Origin: Microbacteriaceae bacterium MWH-Ta3
GTDB lineage: Bacteria; Actinomycetota; Actinomycetes; Actinomycetales; Microbacteriaceae
DNA: 64,000 bases
NCBI GenBank assembly: GCA_003053925.1
Contig: QBKD01000001.1
Span: forward strand, 1,364,001 to 1,428,000
Direction of reading: 5' to 3'
This document shows, piece after piece, positions 1 to 7,647 of this stretch. Positions within the stretch are counted from its first letter, which is position 1. Each line of letters opens with the position of its first letter. The notes beneath the pieces were generated by a model that saw only the letters and a program-made list of their open reading frames with translations, was not told the DNA's origin and searched no databases. The position numbers were made by a program, and so were the translations under genes.

Positions 1-623
1 ATTACTTGGAAAAAAACACGCGCATCACTGATGTCCAGGCGATCTCGTGCGGACTGAACGTCCGTGCATACAACCCAGTGCTGGGCACGCGCGAGCAGCC
101 TGTAGCGGTGTTTGTGGGCCGTCTTGAATTGGAAAAGCACGTCGACGATTTTCTCCGTGCGCTCGTTGTGCTCAACGACCTTCCGCTCACTGCAACCATT
201 GTTGGATTGGGCGACGACAAGCCGCGGTTGATGAAACTGACCGAAACGTTGGGGCTTACTGATCGAGTCACTTACAAAGGTCATGTGACGGATCAGGACA
301 TCATCGACACCCTGAGTTCTGCGGCCGTCTTTGTGATGCCGTCGACCGCCGAGCTGCAGTCGATTGCCACGATGGAGGCAATGGCCAGTGGGCTGCCCGT
401 GGTGGCGGCCGATGCAATGGCGTTGCCGCATCTCGTGCACGATGGCGAGAACGGCTATTTGTTTGAGCCACGCAATGTTGATCAACTGGCCGCGCGCATC
501 CGGGATGTTGTGACCTGTGCCGGCGCGGACTATGTCGCATTGCAGAAGGAATCACTTGCCATCGTCCAGGATCACGACATCGAGACGACGCTGACGACGT
601 TTGAGGGCCTCTACCGCGGCTAA
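1..623 (+). CDS. Glycosyltransferase, GT4/GT-B family, C-terminal part (5' end outside window)
   Basis: The reading frame is open to the left edge, so the gene begins upstream; the TTG at 6 is not a convincing start. The visible 205 residues form the nucleotide-sugar-binding half of a GT-B fold: a VFVGRLELEKH strand-loop near the start, the ATIVGLGDD segment, then the E-x7-E region (ELQSIATMEAMASGLPVV) that contacts the donor sugar nucleotide in GT4 enzymes. The family transfers a hexose from an NDP- or GDP-sugar to a lipid or glycan acceptor at the cytoplasmic face of the membrane. The acceptor cannot be told from this fragment; actinobacterial relatives include mannosyltransferases for glycolipids. 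A second GT4 gene lies at 2699-3874, but the two are not in one operon because a divergent tRNA and regulator intervene. Confidence 0.85.
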   Translation, partial: YLEKNTRITDVQAISCGLNVRAYNPVLGTREQPVAVFVGRLELEKHVDDFLRALVVLNDLPLTATIVGLGDDKPRLMKLTETLGLTDRVTYKGHVTDQDIIDTLSSAAVFVMPSTAELQSIATMEAMASGLPVVAADAMALPHLVHDGENGYLFEPRNVDQLAARIRDVVTCAGADYVALQKESLAIVQDHDIETTLTTFEGLYRG

Positions 624-689
624 CACCGTGGGCGAGTCGCCGGCCAACTGCCACTTCGACGCGCGGCACGTGTGCCGACCTGCGGCGAG

Positions 690-766
690 TGGTAGGGCGG
701 GCGGGGCTTGAACCCGCGACCGACGGATTATGAGTCCGCTGCTCTAACCGGCTGAGCTACCGCCCC
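690..766 (-). tRNA. tRNA with CAT anticodon (Ile2 or elongator Met)
   Basis: The minus strand folds as a full cloverleaf of 77 nt including an encoded CCA at 692-690. The acceptor stem GGGGCGG pairs with CCGCCCT (a G-U pair at 1-72), the anticodon stem GCGGA/TCCGT encloses the loop CTCATAA, and the T-loop is TTCAAGC. Anticodon CAT is shared by elongator Met, initiator Met and lysidine-modified Ile2. The initiator can be excluded because position 1-72 pairs and the three G-C pairs of the initiator anticodon stem are absent. Sequence alone does not separate Ile2 from Met. Confidence 0.93.
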
Positions 767-767
767 A

Positions 768-792
768 CGTCGGACCAGTTTATCGTCCGACG
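768..792 (-). terminator. Hairpin between the TetR gene and the tRNA
   Basis: A perfect 8-bp inverted repeat, CGTCGGAC at 768-775 and GTCCGACG at 785-792, with a 9-nt loop. It sits 9 bases beyond the stop codon of the minus-strand TetR gene and one base before the tRNA 5' end. No T tract follows, so it could be a terminator for the TetR gene or a processing stem ahead of the tRNA. Confidence 0.4.
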
Positions 793-801
793 ATGATGAC
801 A

Positions 802-1407
802 TTACCGTGAGTGGAACTTGGGGTCGTCCAGTGCGCTGAACGCCGTGCGAAGGATTTCCTTGAGCGATCGGGGATCGTCGTGCGTGGCCCACCATTCCGA
901 GGCATTGTGCCCTGCCGCATACATCGCTGACACCAGGGTGGTGACTTCGAGAGAATCCCGCGCGATACCGGTGCGCTTTTCGATGTTCTCGGCCAAAATC
1001 GATAGCGTCTCTTCCATTTCGGCAAGTCCCCACGCATACGCTTCGTGCGACTGGGCGACCAATTTCAGTCGGAGTTTCGTGACGTCCATGGAAATGTCCA
1101 GGCCCTCCAGGGAATTCACCCACGCCGACACCAGGGCCTCCGCCGGGTCCGACGGCAAGTCTTCGCGTTGCAGTTCGGTGCGCAATCTGTTGGTCCAGGG
1201 CTTCATCCCACCCCACACCAACGCCGCTTTCGACGGGTACAGGCGGAACACGGTTCGACGTGACACGCCCGCGGCGACAGCAATGTCGTCCATGGTGACG
1301 TTGTCGATGCCGCGTTCATGAAAAAGATGCATAGCGGTCAGAGCGACCTCGCCCGGGTCGATGCTTACGGGGCGGCCGGGGGAGCGGCGGGGAGATGTCG
1401 TACTCAT
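802..1407 (-). CDS. TetR-family transcriptional regulator
   Basis: A 201-residue protein. The N-terminus has an Arg/Pro-rich tail (RRSPGRP) followed by the TetR helix-turn-helix, residues about 17-63, with GVSRRTVFRLYPSKAAL as recognition helix and following helix. This form, with RRTVFR and PSK, resembles the MftR-like subgroup, but no mycofactocin genes are in the window. The C-terminal helical ligand domain (residues about 75-195) gives no ligand clue. The ATG at 1407 is preferred over an in-frame GTG at 1428 because the homology begins just after it. It is divergent from the BlaI-type gene at 1511 and shares a 103-base promoter region with it, so autoregulation and regulation of the neighbour are both possible. 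Confidence 0.85.
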   Translation of the reverse strand: MSTTSPRRSPGRPVSIDPGEVALTAMHLFHERGIDNVTMDDIAVAAGVSRRTVFRLYPSKAALVWGGMKPWTNRLRTELQREDLPSDPAEALVSAWVNSLEGLDISMDVTKLRLKLVAQSHEAYAWGLAEMEETLSILAENIEKRTGIARDSLEVTTLVSAMYAAGHNASEWWATHDDPRSLKEILRTAFSALDDPKFHSR

Positions 1408-1430
1408 GATGTTTCTAGTATGGAGCACGG

Positions 1431-1474
1431 GAGTGCACTAATTCGGAATTATGGCACTCTTGGCGAGTGAGTGC
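1431..1474. promoter_or_regulatory. Cluster of GAGTGC half-sites in the tetR/blaI intergenic region
   Basis: GAGTGC occurs at 1431-1436 and 1469-1474 and in inverted form (GCACTC) at 1454-1459. The sites bracket and overlap the proposed -35 element of the BlaI-type gene. The arrangement suggests an operator for the TetR or BlaI protein encoded on either side; which one binds is unknown. Confidence 0.4.
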
Positions 1475-1489
1475 GCTATTCTGCATAAT
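1460..1489 (+). promoter_or_regulatory. Promoter for the BlaI-type regulator
   Basis: TTGGCG at 1460-1465 and CATAAT at 1484-1489 are separated by 18 bases. A purine-rich ribosome binding site (AAAAGGGGGG) follows at 1495-1504, ahead of the GTG at 1511. Confidence 0.45.
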
Positions 1490-1510
1490 GTAGAGAAAAG
1501 GGGGGCGCCC

Positions 1511-1882
1511 GTGACGAACACTCGGAGTCGGGGACATGGCGAACTGGAGTCGCTGGTTTTGCGCATTGTCCGCGAGGCGGATCGACCGCTTACCGCTGCG
1601 GAAATTCGTCTGTGCTGCACCGAACCTTTACCCGCGCACACCACGGTCTTGACGGCGCTCGAGAGGCTGCGCGTAAAGGGTGACATTGTGCGAGTGGGCG
1701 ATGCCTCGCGTAGTATCACGTTCACGGCGACCCGGAGTACCGATGAATCCGCCGTGGACACAATCTTGGAGGCACTGGATTCCTCACAGAGTCGCGGCGA
1801 TGTTCTGATGAAATTCGCGGGATCACTGTCGGCCGACGATGTTGAACTGCTGCGCATAGCCATGGGAAAAATTAGCTACTAA
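1511..1882 (+). CDS. BlaI/MecI-family winged-helix repressor
   Basis: A 123-residue protein with the BlaI/MecI (penicillinase repressor) winged helix: GELESLVLRIVREADRPLTAAEI, then the recognition region HTTVLTALERLRVKGDI. Members bind DNA as dimers and are released when a membrane metalloprotease cleaves them or activates their cleavage. The GTG at 1511 is chosen because a strong AG-rich Shine-Dalgarno sequence ends 6 bases before it; an upstream in-frame ATG at 1451 lies inside the promoter. The stop codon overlaps the start of the next gene (TAATG), an M56-type peptidase, which is the usual partner. The C-terminal dimer region is short but present. No beta-lactamase gene is nearby, so the signal sensed is unknown. 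Confidence 0.8.
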   Translation: MTNTRSRGHGELESLVLRIVREADRPLTAAEIRLCCTEPLPAHTTVLTALERLRVKGDIVRVGDASRSITFTATRSTDESAVDTILEALDSSQSRGDVLMKFAGSLSADDVELLRIAMGKISY

Positions 1883-2670
1883 TGGGTGACGTCGTGACAT
1901 TGGTGATGGTGGCCGTTGTCACGATTGTGATTGCGCCACTCATTGTGCGACACGGTCGCTGGCAATCACGCGCTCCGCGGTTCGCGCTGTGGGCGTGGCT
2001 TCTGCTCTTCACGACCGGGTTGGTCAGTGTGGGCGGGGCTGTGCTCATTGCCGTCGGGACGACGGCGGGTCTGATTCCTCATCTCGAGGATGGGCACACG
2101 GTCTTCGACCACACCGTTTTGGCGGTCGTAGCCTGGGGCTCTCTCGCGATTCTTGGCGGTCTTGCCGTCGTCGTTGCCGTTCGATTGGAACGACTCGAAG
2201 GTTCGGCGCACGCCATTCGCGACGCGGCCGAGCGGTGCCGGCGCGTTGCCGCGACGCCCAGTGGATTGGCGCCCGATGTCACCATCACCGAAACCGACCG
2301 AGTATTTGCGTTGGCAGTTCCTGGCCCTAATCCGCACATCCTGGTGTCGCGTGGCCTGGTCACCGCCCTCACCGCCGACGAACTTGCCGCTGTGATCGAA
2401 CACGAGCGATCGCATCTCGTGAATCGCCATTCGATGATTGTCACGCTGGCCGAAATTAATCAGGCGTGTGTGCCGCGTCTTGCGGCCGCTCGAGCGTTTG
2501 GTTCGGCGCTCACCGTAATTGTTGAACTGGTGGCGGATGACGCCGCCGTACGTCGCTGTGGCGCATCTGCCCTCAGCGCGGCCCTGCGGGTGTTGGACGC
2601 AGCAGGGGAGTCAAGCTCCGCGGCACTTCGCGCCGACCGCATAGATCGCCGACGTGCACTATCCCGGTAA
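1882..2670 (+). CDS. M56/M48-type membrane zinc metallopeptidase (BlaR1-like, no sensor domain)
   Basis: A 262-residue protein with three N-terminal membrane segments (residues about 4-23, 33-60 and 75-100), then a cytoplasmic zinc protease domain with HERSH (HExxH) near residue 174 and a downstream ELVADDAAV segment that would carry the third ligand. Compared with BlaR1/MecR1 it lacks the extracellular penicillin-binding sensor domain, as is common for actinobacterial homologues. It overlaps the BlaI-type gene by one base, so the two are translated together and the peptidase probably inactivates that repressor. The inducing signal is not evident. Confidence 0.78.
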   Translation: MGDVVTLVMVAVVTIVIAPLIVRHGRWQSRAPRFALWAWLLLFTTGLVSVGGAVLIAVGTTAGLIPHLEDGHTVFDHTVLAVVAWGSLAILGGLAVVVAVRLERLEGSAHAIRDAAERCRRVAATPSGLAPDVTITETDRVFALAVPGPNPHILVSRGLVTALTADELAAVIEHERSHLVNRHSMIVTLAEINQACVPRLAAARAFGSALTVIVELVADDAAVRRCGASALSAALRVLDAAGESSSAALRADRIDRRRALSR

Positions 2671-2698
2671 CCTGCGGGACTCGACGCACTAGTCTGAA

Positions 2699-3874
2699 AT
2701 GACCATGCATGTCCTGTACTTTTGCGACCAACACACCTCGTCACTCGGCGGCGCCCAAGTATCGGTGCGCCTGCAGGGCGAATATCTGGAAGCCGCGGGC
2801 GGAATAGCGACCTGGGTGGCGCCTGCGCCACGAACAGGTCCCACATCCGACAGCCGCTGCATCGATCTTCCATCGCATGCATTGTCGCCGTTCGAGAAAT
2901 ACACCTGGCTGTGGCCCGCCACGCGCCACCTCGACGCGATCGACGCCGCATTGCGGGCGCGGCCACCCGTCGATGTTGTGCACGTGCAGGCCGACTTCTG
3001 GGGTGCGGCACTGGGGTACGCGTTCGCTCGGCGCCACGCTCTGCCTGTCGTTCACACCATGCACAACCGCGTGGACGTGGGAATTGACGCCGTTATTCCG
3101 TTCCCCGGGCTGCTCTATGCGGTTCTCGGGCGTTGGCAGCGCTGGGCATTGGGTGAGGCCGTGCCACGCGTCGCGGACGGTTGGTCGTACCTCGCACACT
3201 TTGCGCGCCGCGCCGCACGGATCACGGCACCGTCTCGCCACTTCTCGCGACGACTCGAATCTCACGGAGTCGTGTCACCGATTGCACCAGATGTGGTGAC
3301 CATTCCCAACGGCATCGATGACACGGTGCTCGAGCGCGTGGGCAGAAGCGTCACGCACACCCACACGGTTCCTACCGTGGTGTGGCTCGGCCGTTTCTCT
3401 GCGGAAAAACGACTCCTCGAATTCCTTCGTGCCGTTACGTTGCTGAACGTCCCGTGCTCGGTTCGCATCGTTGGCAGCGGCATGTTGGAGTCACCCGCTC
3501 GGCGTGTTGCGCCTTCTCACGTGACATTTGTCGGTGCCGTCAGTTACGACGAGGCACTCACCGAGATTGCCTCCGCGCATGTCCTGGTACAAACCTCGAA
3601 TGGTTTTGAAACCCAGGGCATGACCGTGATGGAGGCGGTGGCGTTGGGGACCCATGCCGTTGTGATTGATTCCGATATCGCGGCCGAGCTTCCCGCGGGA
3701 TCGTGCACGGTTGTTGACTCCTTGTCCGACCAAGATCTTGCCGACGCGATATCCCGTGCCCTCCAGGCTCATAAACCGGGACCGCGCAAGCAGTCGTATC
3801 GCTCGGATTTTGCGCAATCTGCCCGAACTGCCCAGATGCTGGAGCTTTACCGTTCGGTCATATCGGCCGGCTGA
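2699..3874 (+). CDS. Glycosyltransferase, GT4 family
   Basis: A complete 391-residue GT-B glycosyltransferase. The N-terminal acceptor domain starts HVLYFCDQHTSSLGGAQVSV, with the glycine-rich loop of GT4 enzymes and a VDVVHVQADFWG segment. The C-terminal donor domain has VVWLGRFSAEKRL at about residue 225 and an E-x7-E motif in GFETQGMTVMEAVALGT. The family resembles glycosyltransferases that modify membrane lipids or cell-surface glycans. The start at 2699 precedes a second ATG at 2705; neither has a clear ribosome binding site. Its 3' end overlaps the convergent YhhN-family gene by 28 bases. Confidence 0.87.
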   Translation: MTMHVLYFCDQHTSSLGGAQVSVRLQGEYLEAAGGIATWVAPAPRTGPTSDSRCIDLPSHALSPFEKYTWLWPATRHLDAIDAALRARPPVDVVHVQADFWGAALGYAFARRHALPVVHTMHNRVDVGIDAVIPFPGLLYAVLGRWQRWALGEAVPRVADGWSYLAHFARRAARITAPSRHFSRRLESHGVVSPIAPDVVTIPNGIDDTVLERVGRSVTHTHTVPTVVWLGRFSAEKRLLEFLRAVTLLNVPCSVRIVGSGMLESPARRVAPSHVTFVGAVSYDEALTEIASAHVLVQTSNGFETQGMTVMEAVALGTHAVVIDSDIAAELPAGSCTVVDSLSDQDLADAISRALQAHKPGPRKQSYRSDFAQSARTAQMLELYRSVISAG

Positions 3875-4503
3875 CGAATCGCCACCAGGACAAGACACAA
3901 TTGTGCGGCCAGATACGTCGTCATAATTAGGAAGCTGGGTCGCCACAGGCCTGGATCGGGAATGAATCGGTTGATCGCAAGCAACGAGTCAGAGGCCACG
4001 AACAGTGCACCACCTACTGCAGCAATCCATCCCGCACCGCTCGCATACGCGGCCATGGTTCCAAGAATCGCACCGTACACAACCACCGGAATCAATAGGG
4101 AATCCAAGTGCGGCAGCAGGATTACCACGAGGCTGGCGAACCACACGGCATACAGCGACGACAGTCGCGTGGGACGAACCGCGAGTGCGCGTGAAAAGAG
4201 CGCGATGTATGCCAGGTGCGCGCACAGAAAGGCCACGAGCCCGATGACGAAGGACTGCTCGCCCGGCAGATTGAGGATGATGTCACCTGCCCAGGAGAAA
4301 GCCAGACCCAGAGCAAGAAACACCTGGACTCGTCGTGGTTGGGCACGACCCACACCCACCGCCACGAGAGCCAACGTAGGAATCAGCGCGATTTTCGTAG
4401 AATTTGCGACGTCAACTAGGCAGAAGAATTGGGCAATGAGGTGGACCGCACTCACGAATGCAAAGGGAATCGCCCACAACAGGGTCTCGCGGGGGATTCT
4501 CAT
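3847..4503 (-). CDS. YhhN-family membrane protein (lysoplasmalogenase-like)
   Basis: A 218-residue integral membrane protein with about eight hydrophobic segments. The family signature is visible as FSWAGDIILNLP, ending in a D of the conserved aspartates, and as GGALFVASDSLLAINRF. Eukaryotic TMEM86 members hydrolyse the vinyl ether bond of lysoplasmalogens; the substrate of bacterial members is generally not established. The gene is divergent from the DUF1684 gene, and a 10-bp palindrome, CACAATTGTG at 4506-4515, lies just before its ATG and may hold the promoter or an operator. Confidence 0.8.
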   Translation of the reverse strand: MRIPRETLLWAIPFAFVSAVHLIAQFFCLVDVANSTKIALIPTLALVAVGVGRAQPRRVQVFLALGLAFSWAGDIILNLPGEQSFVIGLVAFLCAHLAYIALFSRALAVRPTRLSSLYAVWFASLVVILLPHLDSLLIPVVVYGAILGTMAAYASGAGWIAAVGGALFVASDSLLAINRFIPDPGLWRPSFLIMTTYLAAQLCLVLVAIRQPADMTER

Positions 4504-4561
4504 CCCACAATTGTGACATGTCGTGAGCGGTCACCCGTGAAACGATGGGCAGAATAGAACT

Positions 4562-5380
4562 ATGTCTGACACTGCTGCCGAGCGCTTCGCTCATTTCCAT
4601 TCCCGTCGAGAATCGATGGCTGCAGAGCCCATGGGCAGTCTGGCACTGGTCCTCACACAGTGGGTTGACGCGGAGCAAACGGTATGGGGCGTGCCAGGTC
4701 TGTGGGCACCCACCTCCGATGGTCAGGTGGGGCTTGTCCTGACCGCGACTGCAGCTGACAACGTCACTGTTGATGGTGTTCTCGTCGACGGCAGCGTAAC
4801 GGTGCGACCGAAGGGTGCCGACAGTGGCACGGATATCGTGTTCAGCGACACGCAACGCGGCAGCATTATTGTCGACCCCAGTGGGCTGTGTGCGCTTCGA
4901 GTGTGGGATGCGCAGAGCGAGTGGATCCAGAATTACGGGGGAATTTCGAATTTTCCCTATGACCCCAACTGGGTCATCACCGCACGCTGGCGACCCGCCG
5001 AGGCGGGCACCACACTGGCTGTCGACAAGGTAAAATCCGGCGCTGCATCGGCGACCGAGGAAATCCCAGGACACATTGTGTTTTCGCACGAGGGTCATGA
5101 TGTAGAGCTCGTCGCATTTCGCTCAGGACGTGCCCTTCAGGTCGTCTTTGCCGATGACACGAATGGCACCGAAACATACAGTGTGGGACGGTTCCTCTTC
5201 GTTGTGCCTAATCCTGACGGCACGATCACACTGGACTTCAATCTGGCGCACTTGCCCCCGTGCGCATTTTCATACAACTTCAACTGCCCCATTCCGCCCA
5301 AACAAAACCGCCTGCCGTTCCGGGTTGACGCGGGCGAACAGCACGTGCTGGCGAAAGACGGCACGCACCTACACGCATAA
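4562..5380 (+). CDS. DUF1684 family protein
   Basis: A 272-residue soluble protein without a signal peptide. It matches the DUF1684 pattern: an N-terminal helix with FHSRRES, a beta-rich middle, RFLFVVPNPDGTITLDFNLAHLP, and the C-terminal signature PPCAFSYNFNCPIPPKQNRLP, with two cysteines and the family PPxENRLP-like ending. No enzymatic role is established for the family. It stands alone, divergent from the YhhN gene and about 110 bases before the DUF3145 gene. Confidence 0.82.
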   Translation: MSDTAAERFAHFHSRRESMAAEPMGSLALVLTQWVDAEQTVWGVPGLWAPTSDGQVGLVLTATAADNVTVDGVLVDGSVTVRPKGADSGTDIVFSDTQRGSIIVDPSGLCALRVWDAQSEWIQNYGGISNFPYDPNWVITARWRPAEAGTTLAVDKVKSGAASATEEIPGHIVFSHEGHDVELVAFRSGRALQVVFADDTNGTETYSVGRFLFVVPNPDGTITLDFNLAHLPPCAFSYNFNCPIPPKQNRLPFRVDAGEQHVLAKDGTHLHA

Positions 5381-5404
5381 GTCGAGGGGTGCTGCACGAG
5401 AAAT

Positions 5405-5433
5405 TTGACCATCGCGCAGAGTCGCCGCATACT
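5405..5433 (+). promoter_or_regulatory. Promoter for the DUF3145 gene
   Basis: TTGACC at 5405-5410 and CATACT at 5428-5433 with a 17-base spacer predict transcription from about 5440. The 5' leader of about 53 bases contains the inverted repeat described at 5437-5491. Confidence 0.45.
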
Positions 5434-5436
5434 GTA

Positions 5437-5491
5437 GTTACCTCTGTTAGTCCATCGATGGGGAAGTCGTATGGAACACAGTGGAGGTAAC
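5437..5491 (+). promoter_or_regulatory. Inverted repeat covering the DUF3145 ribosome binding site
   Basis: GTTACCTC (5437-5444) is the exact reverse complement of GAGGTAAC (5484-5491), which includes the Shine-Dalgarno GGAGG just before the ATG at 5493. TGTT (5445-5448) can extend the stem by pairing with AACA (5475-5478) across a bulge. Folding would hide the ribosome binding site. Confidence 0.4.
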
Positions 5492-5492
5492 G

Positions 5493-5987
5493 ATGGATGC
5501 TCGAGGCGTGTTGATTGTGCACTCGGCCCCGTTGGTGTTGCGCCCGCACATCGAATGGGCCATGTCGCATGTGCTGGGTGTTGCCTACCGTCTGACGTGG
5601 CAGGACCAGCCCGCCGCGCCGGGGACCTGCCGTGCGGAATGCGCGTGGGACGGTCCTGCGGGTAGCGCCGCTCGCCTTGCAAGCGCGCTTCGTGGATGGT
5701 CGGACCTGCGCTTCGAGGTCACCGAGGAAGTTGCGCACGGGCGCGATGGAGCGCGTTACATGCAGACGCCGTCGCTGGGAATCTTCTATTCGATGATTGA
5801 TTCCGCAGGAAACGCACTCGTGACAGAGGACCGAATTCGTTATGCGCTCGACGTCGCGGGATCCGATAGTGACGCAATTCATCGCGAAATCGCGCGTGCT
5901 CTGGGACAGGCGTGGGATGACGAGTTGGAACCCTTCCGCAGCATGACACCCGCGGGACACACGGGGATGCGCATCGTCACCGCTTAA
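5493..5987 (+). CDS. DUF3145 family protein
   Basis: A 164-residue protein matching actinobacterial DUF3145: it opens MDARGVLIVHSAP, has QPAAPGTCRAE and SALRGWSDLRFEVTEE in the middle, and LGQAWDDELEPFR near the end. The family has no assigned function, but its gene is regularly found next to the FAS II cluster in Actinobacteria, as here, where it converges on fabF. The ATG at 5493 is chosen over one at 5481 because GGAGG sits at the right distance. A hairpin at 6000-6014 separates it from fabF. Confidence 0.85.
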   Translation: MDARGVLIVHSAPLVLRPHIEWAMSHVLGVAYRLTWQDQPAAPGTCRAECAWDGPAGSAARLASALRGWSDLRFEVTEEVAHGRDGARYMQTPSLGIFYSMIDSAGNALVTEDRIRYALDVAGSDSDAIHREIARALGQAWDDELEPFRSMTPAGHTGMRIVTA

Positions 5988-5999
5988 CGACGTGCAGCC

Positions 6000-6014
6000 C
6001 GCGACCGTGTCGCG
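6000..6014. terminator. Hairpin between DUF3145 and fabF
   Basis: CGCGAC-CGT-GTCGCG is a perfect 6-bp stem with a 3-nt loop in the convergent gap, without a T tract. It is the same stem as in the hairpin at 49899-49915, which also lies between convergent genes. Confidence 0.35.
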
Positions 6015-6038
6015 AGCCGCATCGGCGGGAGTGTCGCT

Positions 6039-7277
6039 CTAGTCGATCGACTTGATGACGATAACCGAGTTGTGTCCGCCGAAACCGAACGAATTCGAGA
6101 TCGCGACGAGTGGGCCATCGCCCAGAGGAAGCGGAGCGGTGACGACGTTCAACGGAATGCGCTCGTCCTGGTTCTCGAGATTCAGGGTAGGTGGCGCAAT
6201 GCGTTCGTTCACCGCGAGAACGGTGAATACCGCCTCGAGTGCTCCGGTTCCGCCCAGAAGGTGACCAGTCGCGGACTTTGTAGCCGAAACGGGAATCTCG
6301 CGAATGCGATCGCCAAAAACTCGTTCGAGCGCCTGGTATTCGGCCACGTCACCAACGGGAGTTGAGGTTGCGTGGGCATTGATGTGGTTCACCTGGTCGG
6401 GAGTGACACCCGCCTGCTGAAGGGCCAGAATCACGGCACGTGCCGCACCCGATCCCTCAGGGTCCGGAGCTGTGATGTGGTACGAATCGCTGGTGACACT
6501 GCCGCCAGCAATCTCGGCATAAATCCTGGCGCCACGCGCCAGAGCGTGTTCTTTGGTTTCCAGCACGAGCGCAGCTGCGCCCTCGCCCAGCACGAAACCG
6601 TCGCGGTCTACGTCATAGGGGCGCGACGCACGGGCAGGTTCATCATTTCGCTTCGACAGCGCGTGCATCGACGCAAACGCGGCGATGGGAAGTGGGTGGA
6701 CAACAGCTTCGGTTCCGCCGCAGATGACAACGTCGGCGATTCCCGCACGCAGGTGGTCGATAGCGTTCGCAATTGATTCTGTGCCCGATGCGCACGCCGA
6801 AACGGCGGTCCGTGCGCCGCCCCGAGCAGTGAGGTCCATCGAGATCGCGGCCGCAGCAGCGTTGGGCATCAGCATGGGAATGGTCATGGGCGGCACACGG
6901 CGCACGCCCTTTTCTTTGATGGTGTCCCATGCGTCCAGAAGTGTCCAGAGTCCACCAATACCGGTGGCGTAATCCACGAGCACACGTTCGTGCGCGTCGG
7001 TGGGGGAACCCGCATCGGCCCACGCTTCACGGGCTGCGATGAGGGCAAGTTGAGCAGAGGGGTCGAGGCGCTTCGCCTCGATACGGTCCAGAACCTCGAC
7101 TGCGGGTACCTTGACCTGACCCGCAAAGGTCACGGGCAGGTCGTGTTCCGCCACCCAGGGGGCGTCGATGCTGCGAATGCCGCTTTCGCCACGAAGAAGT
7201 GCGTCCCAGCTTTCACGGGCGGTGCCGCCCAACGGCGAGGTTGCGCCGATACCGGTTACAACAATTGTGGTGGTCAT
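6039..7277 (-). CDS. fabF: 3-oxoacyl-ACP synthase II
   Basis: A 412-residue condensing enzyme that elongates acyl-ACP with malonyl-ACP in type II fatty-acid synthesis. The Cys-His-His triad is C162 in AVSACASG, H302 in NAHATSTPVGD and H339 in SATGHLLGG. It is the last gene of fabD-fabH-acpP-fabF, with 65 bases between it and acpP. Length and motifs are typical of KAS II. Confidence 0.96.
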   Translation of the reverse strand: MTTTIVVTGIGATSPLGGTARESWDALLRGESGIRSIDAPWVAEHDLPVTFAGQVKVPAVEVLDRIEAKRLDPSAQLALIAAREAWADAGSPTDAHERVLVDYATGIGGLWTLLDAWDTIKEKGVRRVPPMTIPMLMPNAAAAAISMDLTARGGARTAVSACASGTESIANAIDHLRAGIADVVICGGTEAVVHPLPIAAFASMHALSKRNDEPARASRPYDVDRDGFVLGEGAAALVLETKEHALARGARIYAEIAGGSVTSDSYHITAPDPEGSGAARAVILALQQAGVTPDQVNHINAHATSTPVGDVAEYQALERVFGDRIREIPVSATKSATGHLLGGTGALEAVFTVLAVNERIAPPTLNLENQDERIPLNVVTAPLPLGDGPLVAISNSFGFGGHNSVIVIKSID

Positions 7278-7342
7278 CTCGTGAATCCTTCGTGGTTGTT
7301 AAGAACACTGCGGCGGGACCGATGTCCCGCCGCACGAGCGTC

Positions 7343-7591
7343 TTAGGCCTGAGCCGAAACGATGAAGTTGACGGCGTCGCCAACGGTCTTGAGGTCCGAA
7401 ACGGCCTCGTCGGGGATCTTCACGCCGAAGGTGTCTTCTGCGTTCTGAACGATGGTGATCATCGAGATCGAGTCGACGTCGAGGTCGTCCGAGAACGACT
7501 TGTCAAGCTGAACGCTTTCGGTGGGGATGCCGGTCTCGTCGTTCACGAGTTCTGCGAGGCCCGCGAGGACCTCATCCTGGGACAGTGCCAT
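7343..7591 (-). CDS. acpP: Acyl carrier protein
   Basis: An 82-residue acidic protein with the 4'-phosphopantetheine attachment site at S41 in DLDVDSIS. It carries the growing acyl chain through the FAS II cycle. Its position between fabH and fabF is the conserved actinobacterial order, and a clear purine-rich ribosome binding site precedes the ATG. Confidence 0.96.
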   Translation of the reverse strand: MALSQDEVLAGLAELVNDETGIPTESVQLDKSFSDDLDVDSISMITIVQNAEDTFGVKIPDEAVSDLKTVGDAVNFIVSAQA

Positions 7592-7647
7592 TTTTTCTCC
7601 TTTTTATGGGGTTACCGCCACCATTTTACGGCGCGGGAGTGTGAATA

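Noticed and set aside
690-766. Calling the CAT tRNA firmly as Ile2 or Met
   Set aside because: Both share the anticodon and loop; deciding needs a TilS-recognition model comparison, which I could not run.
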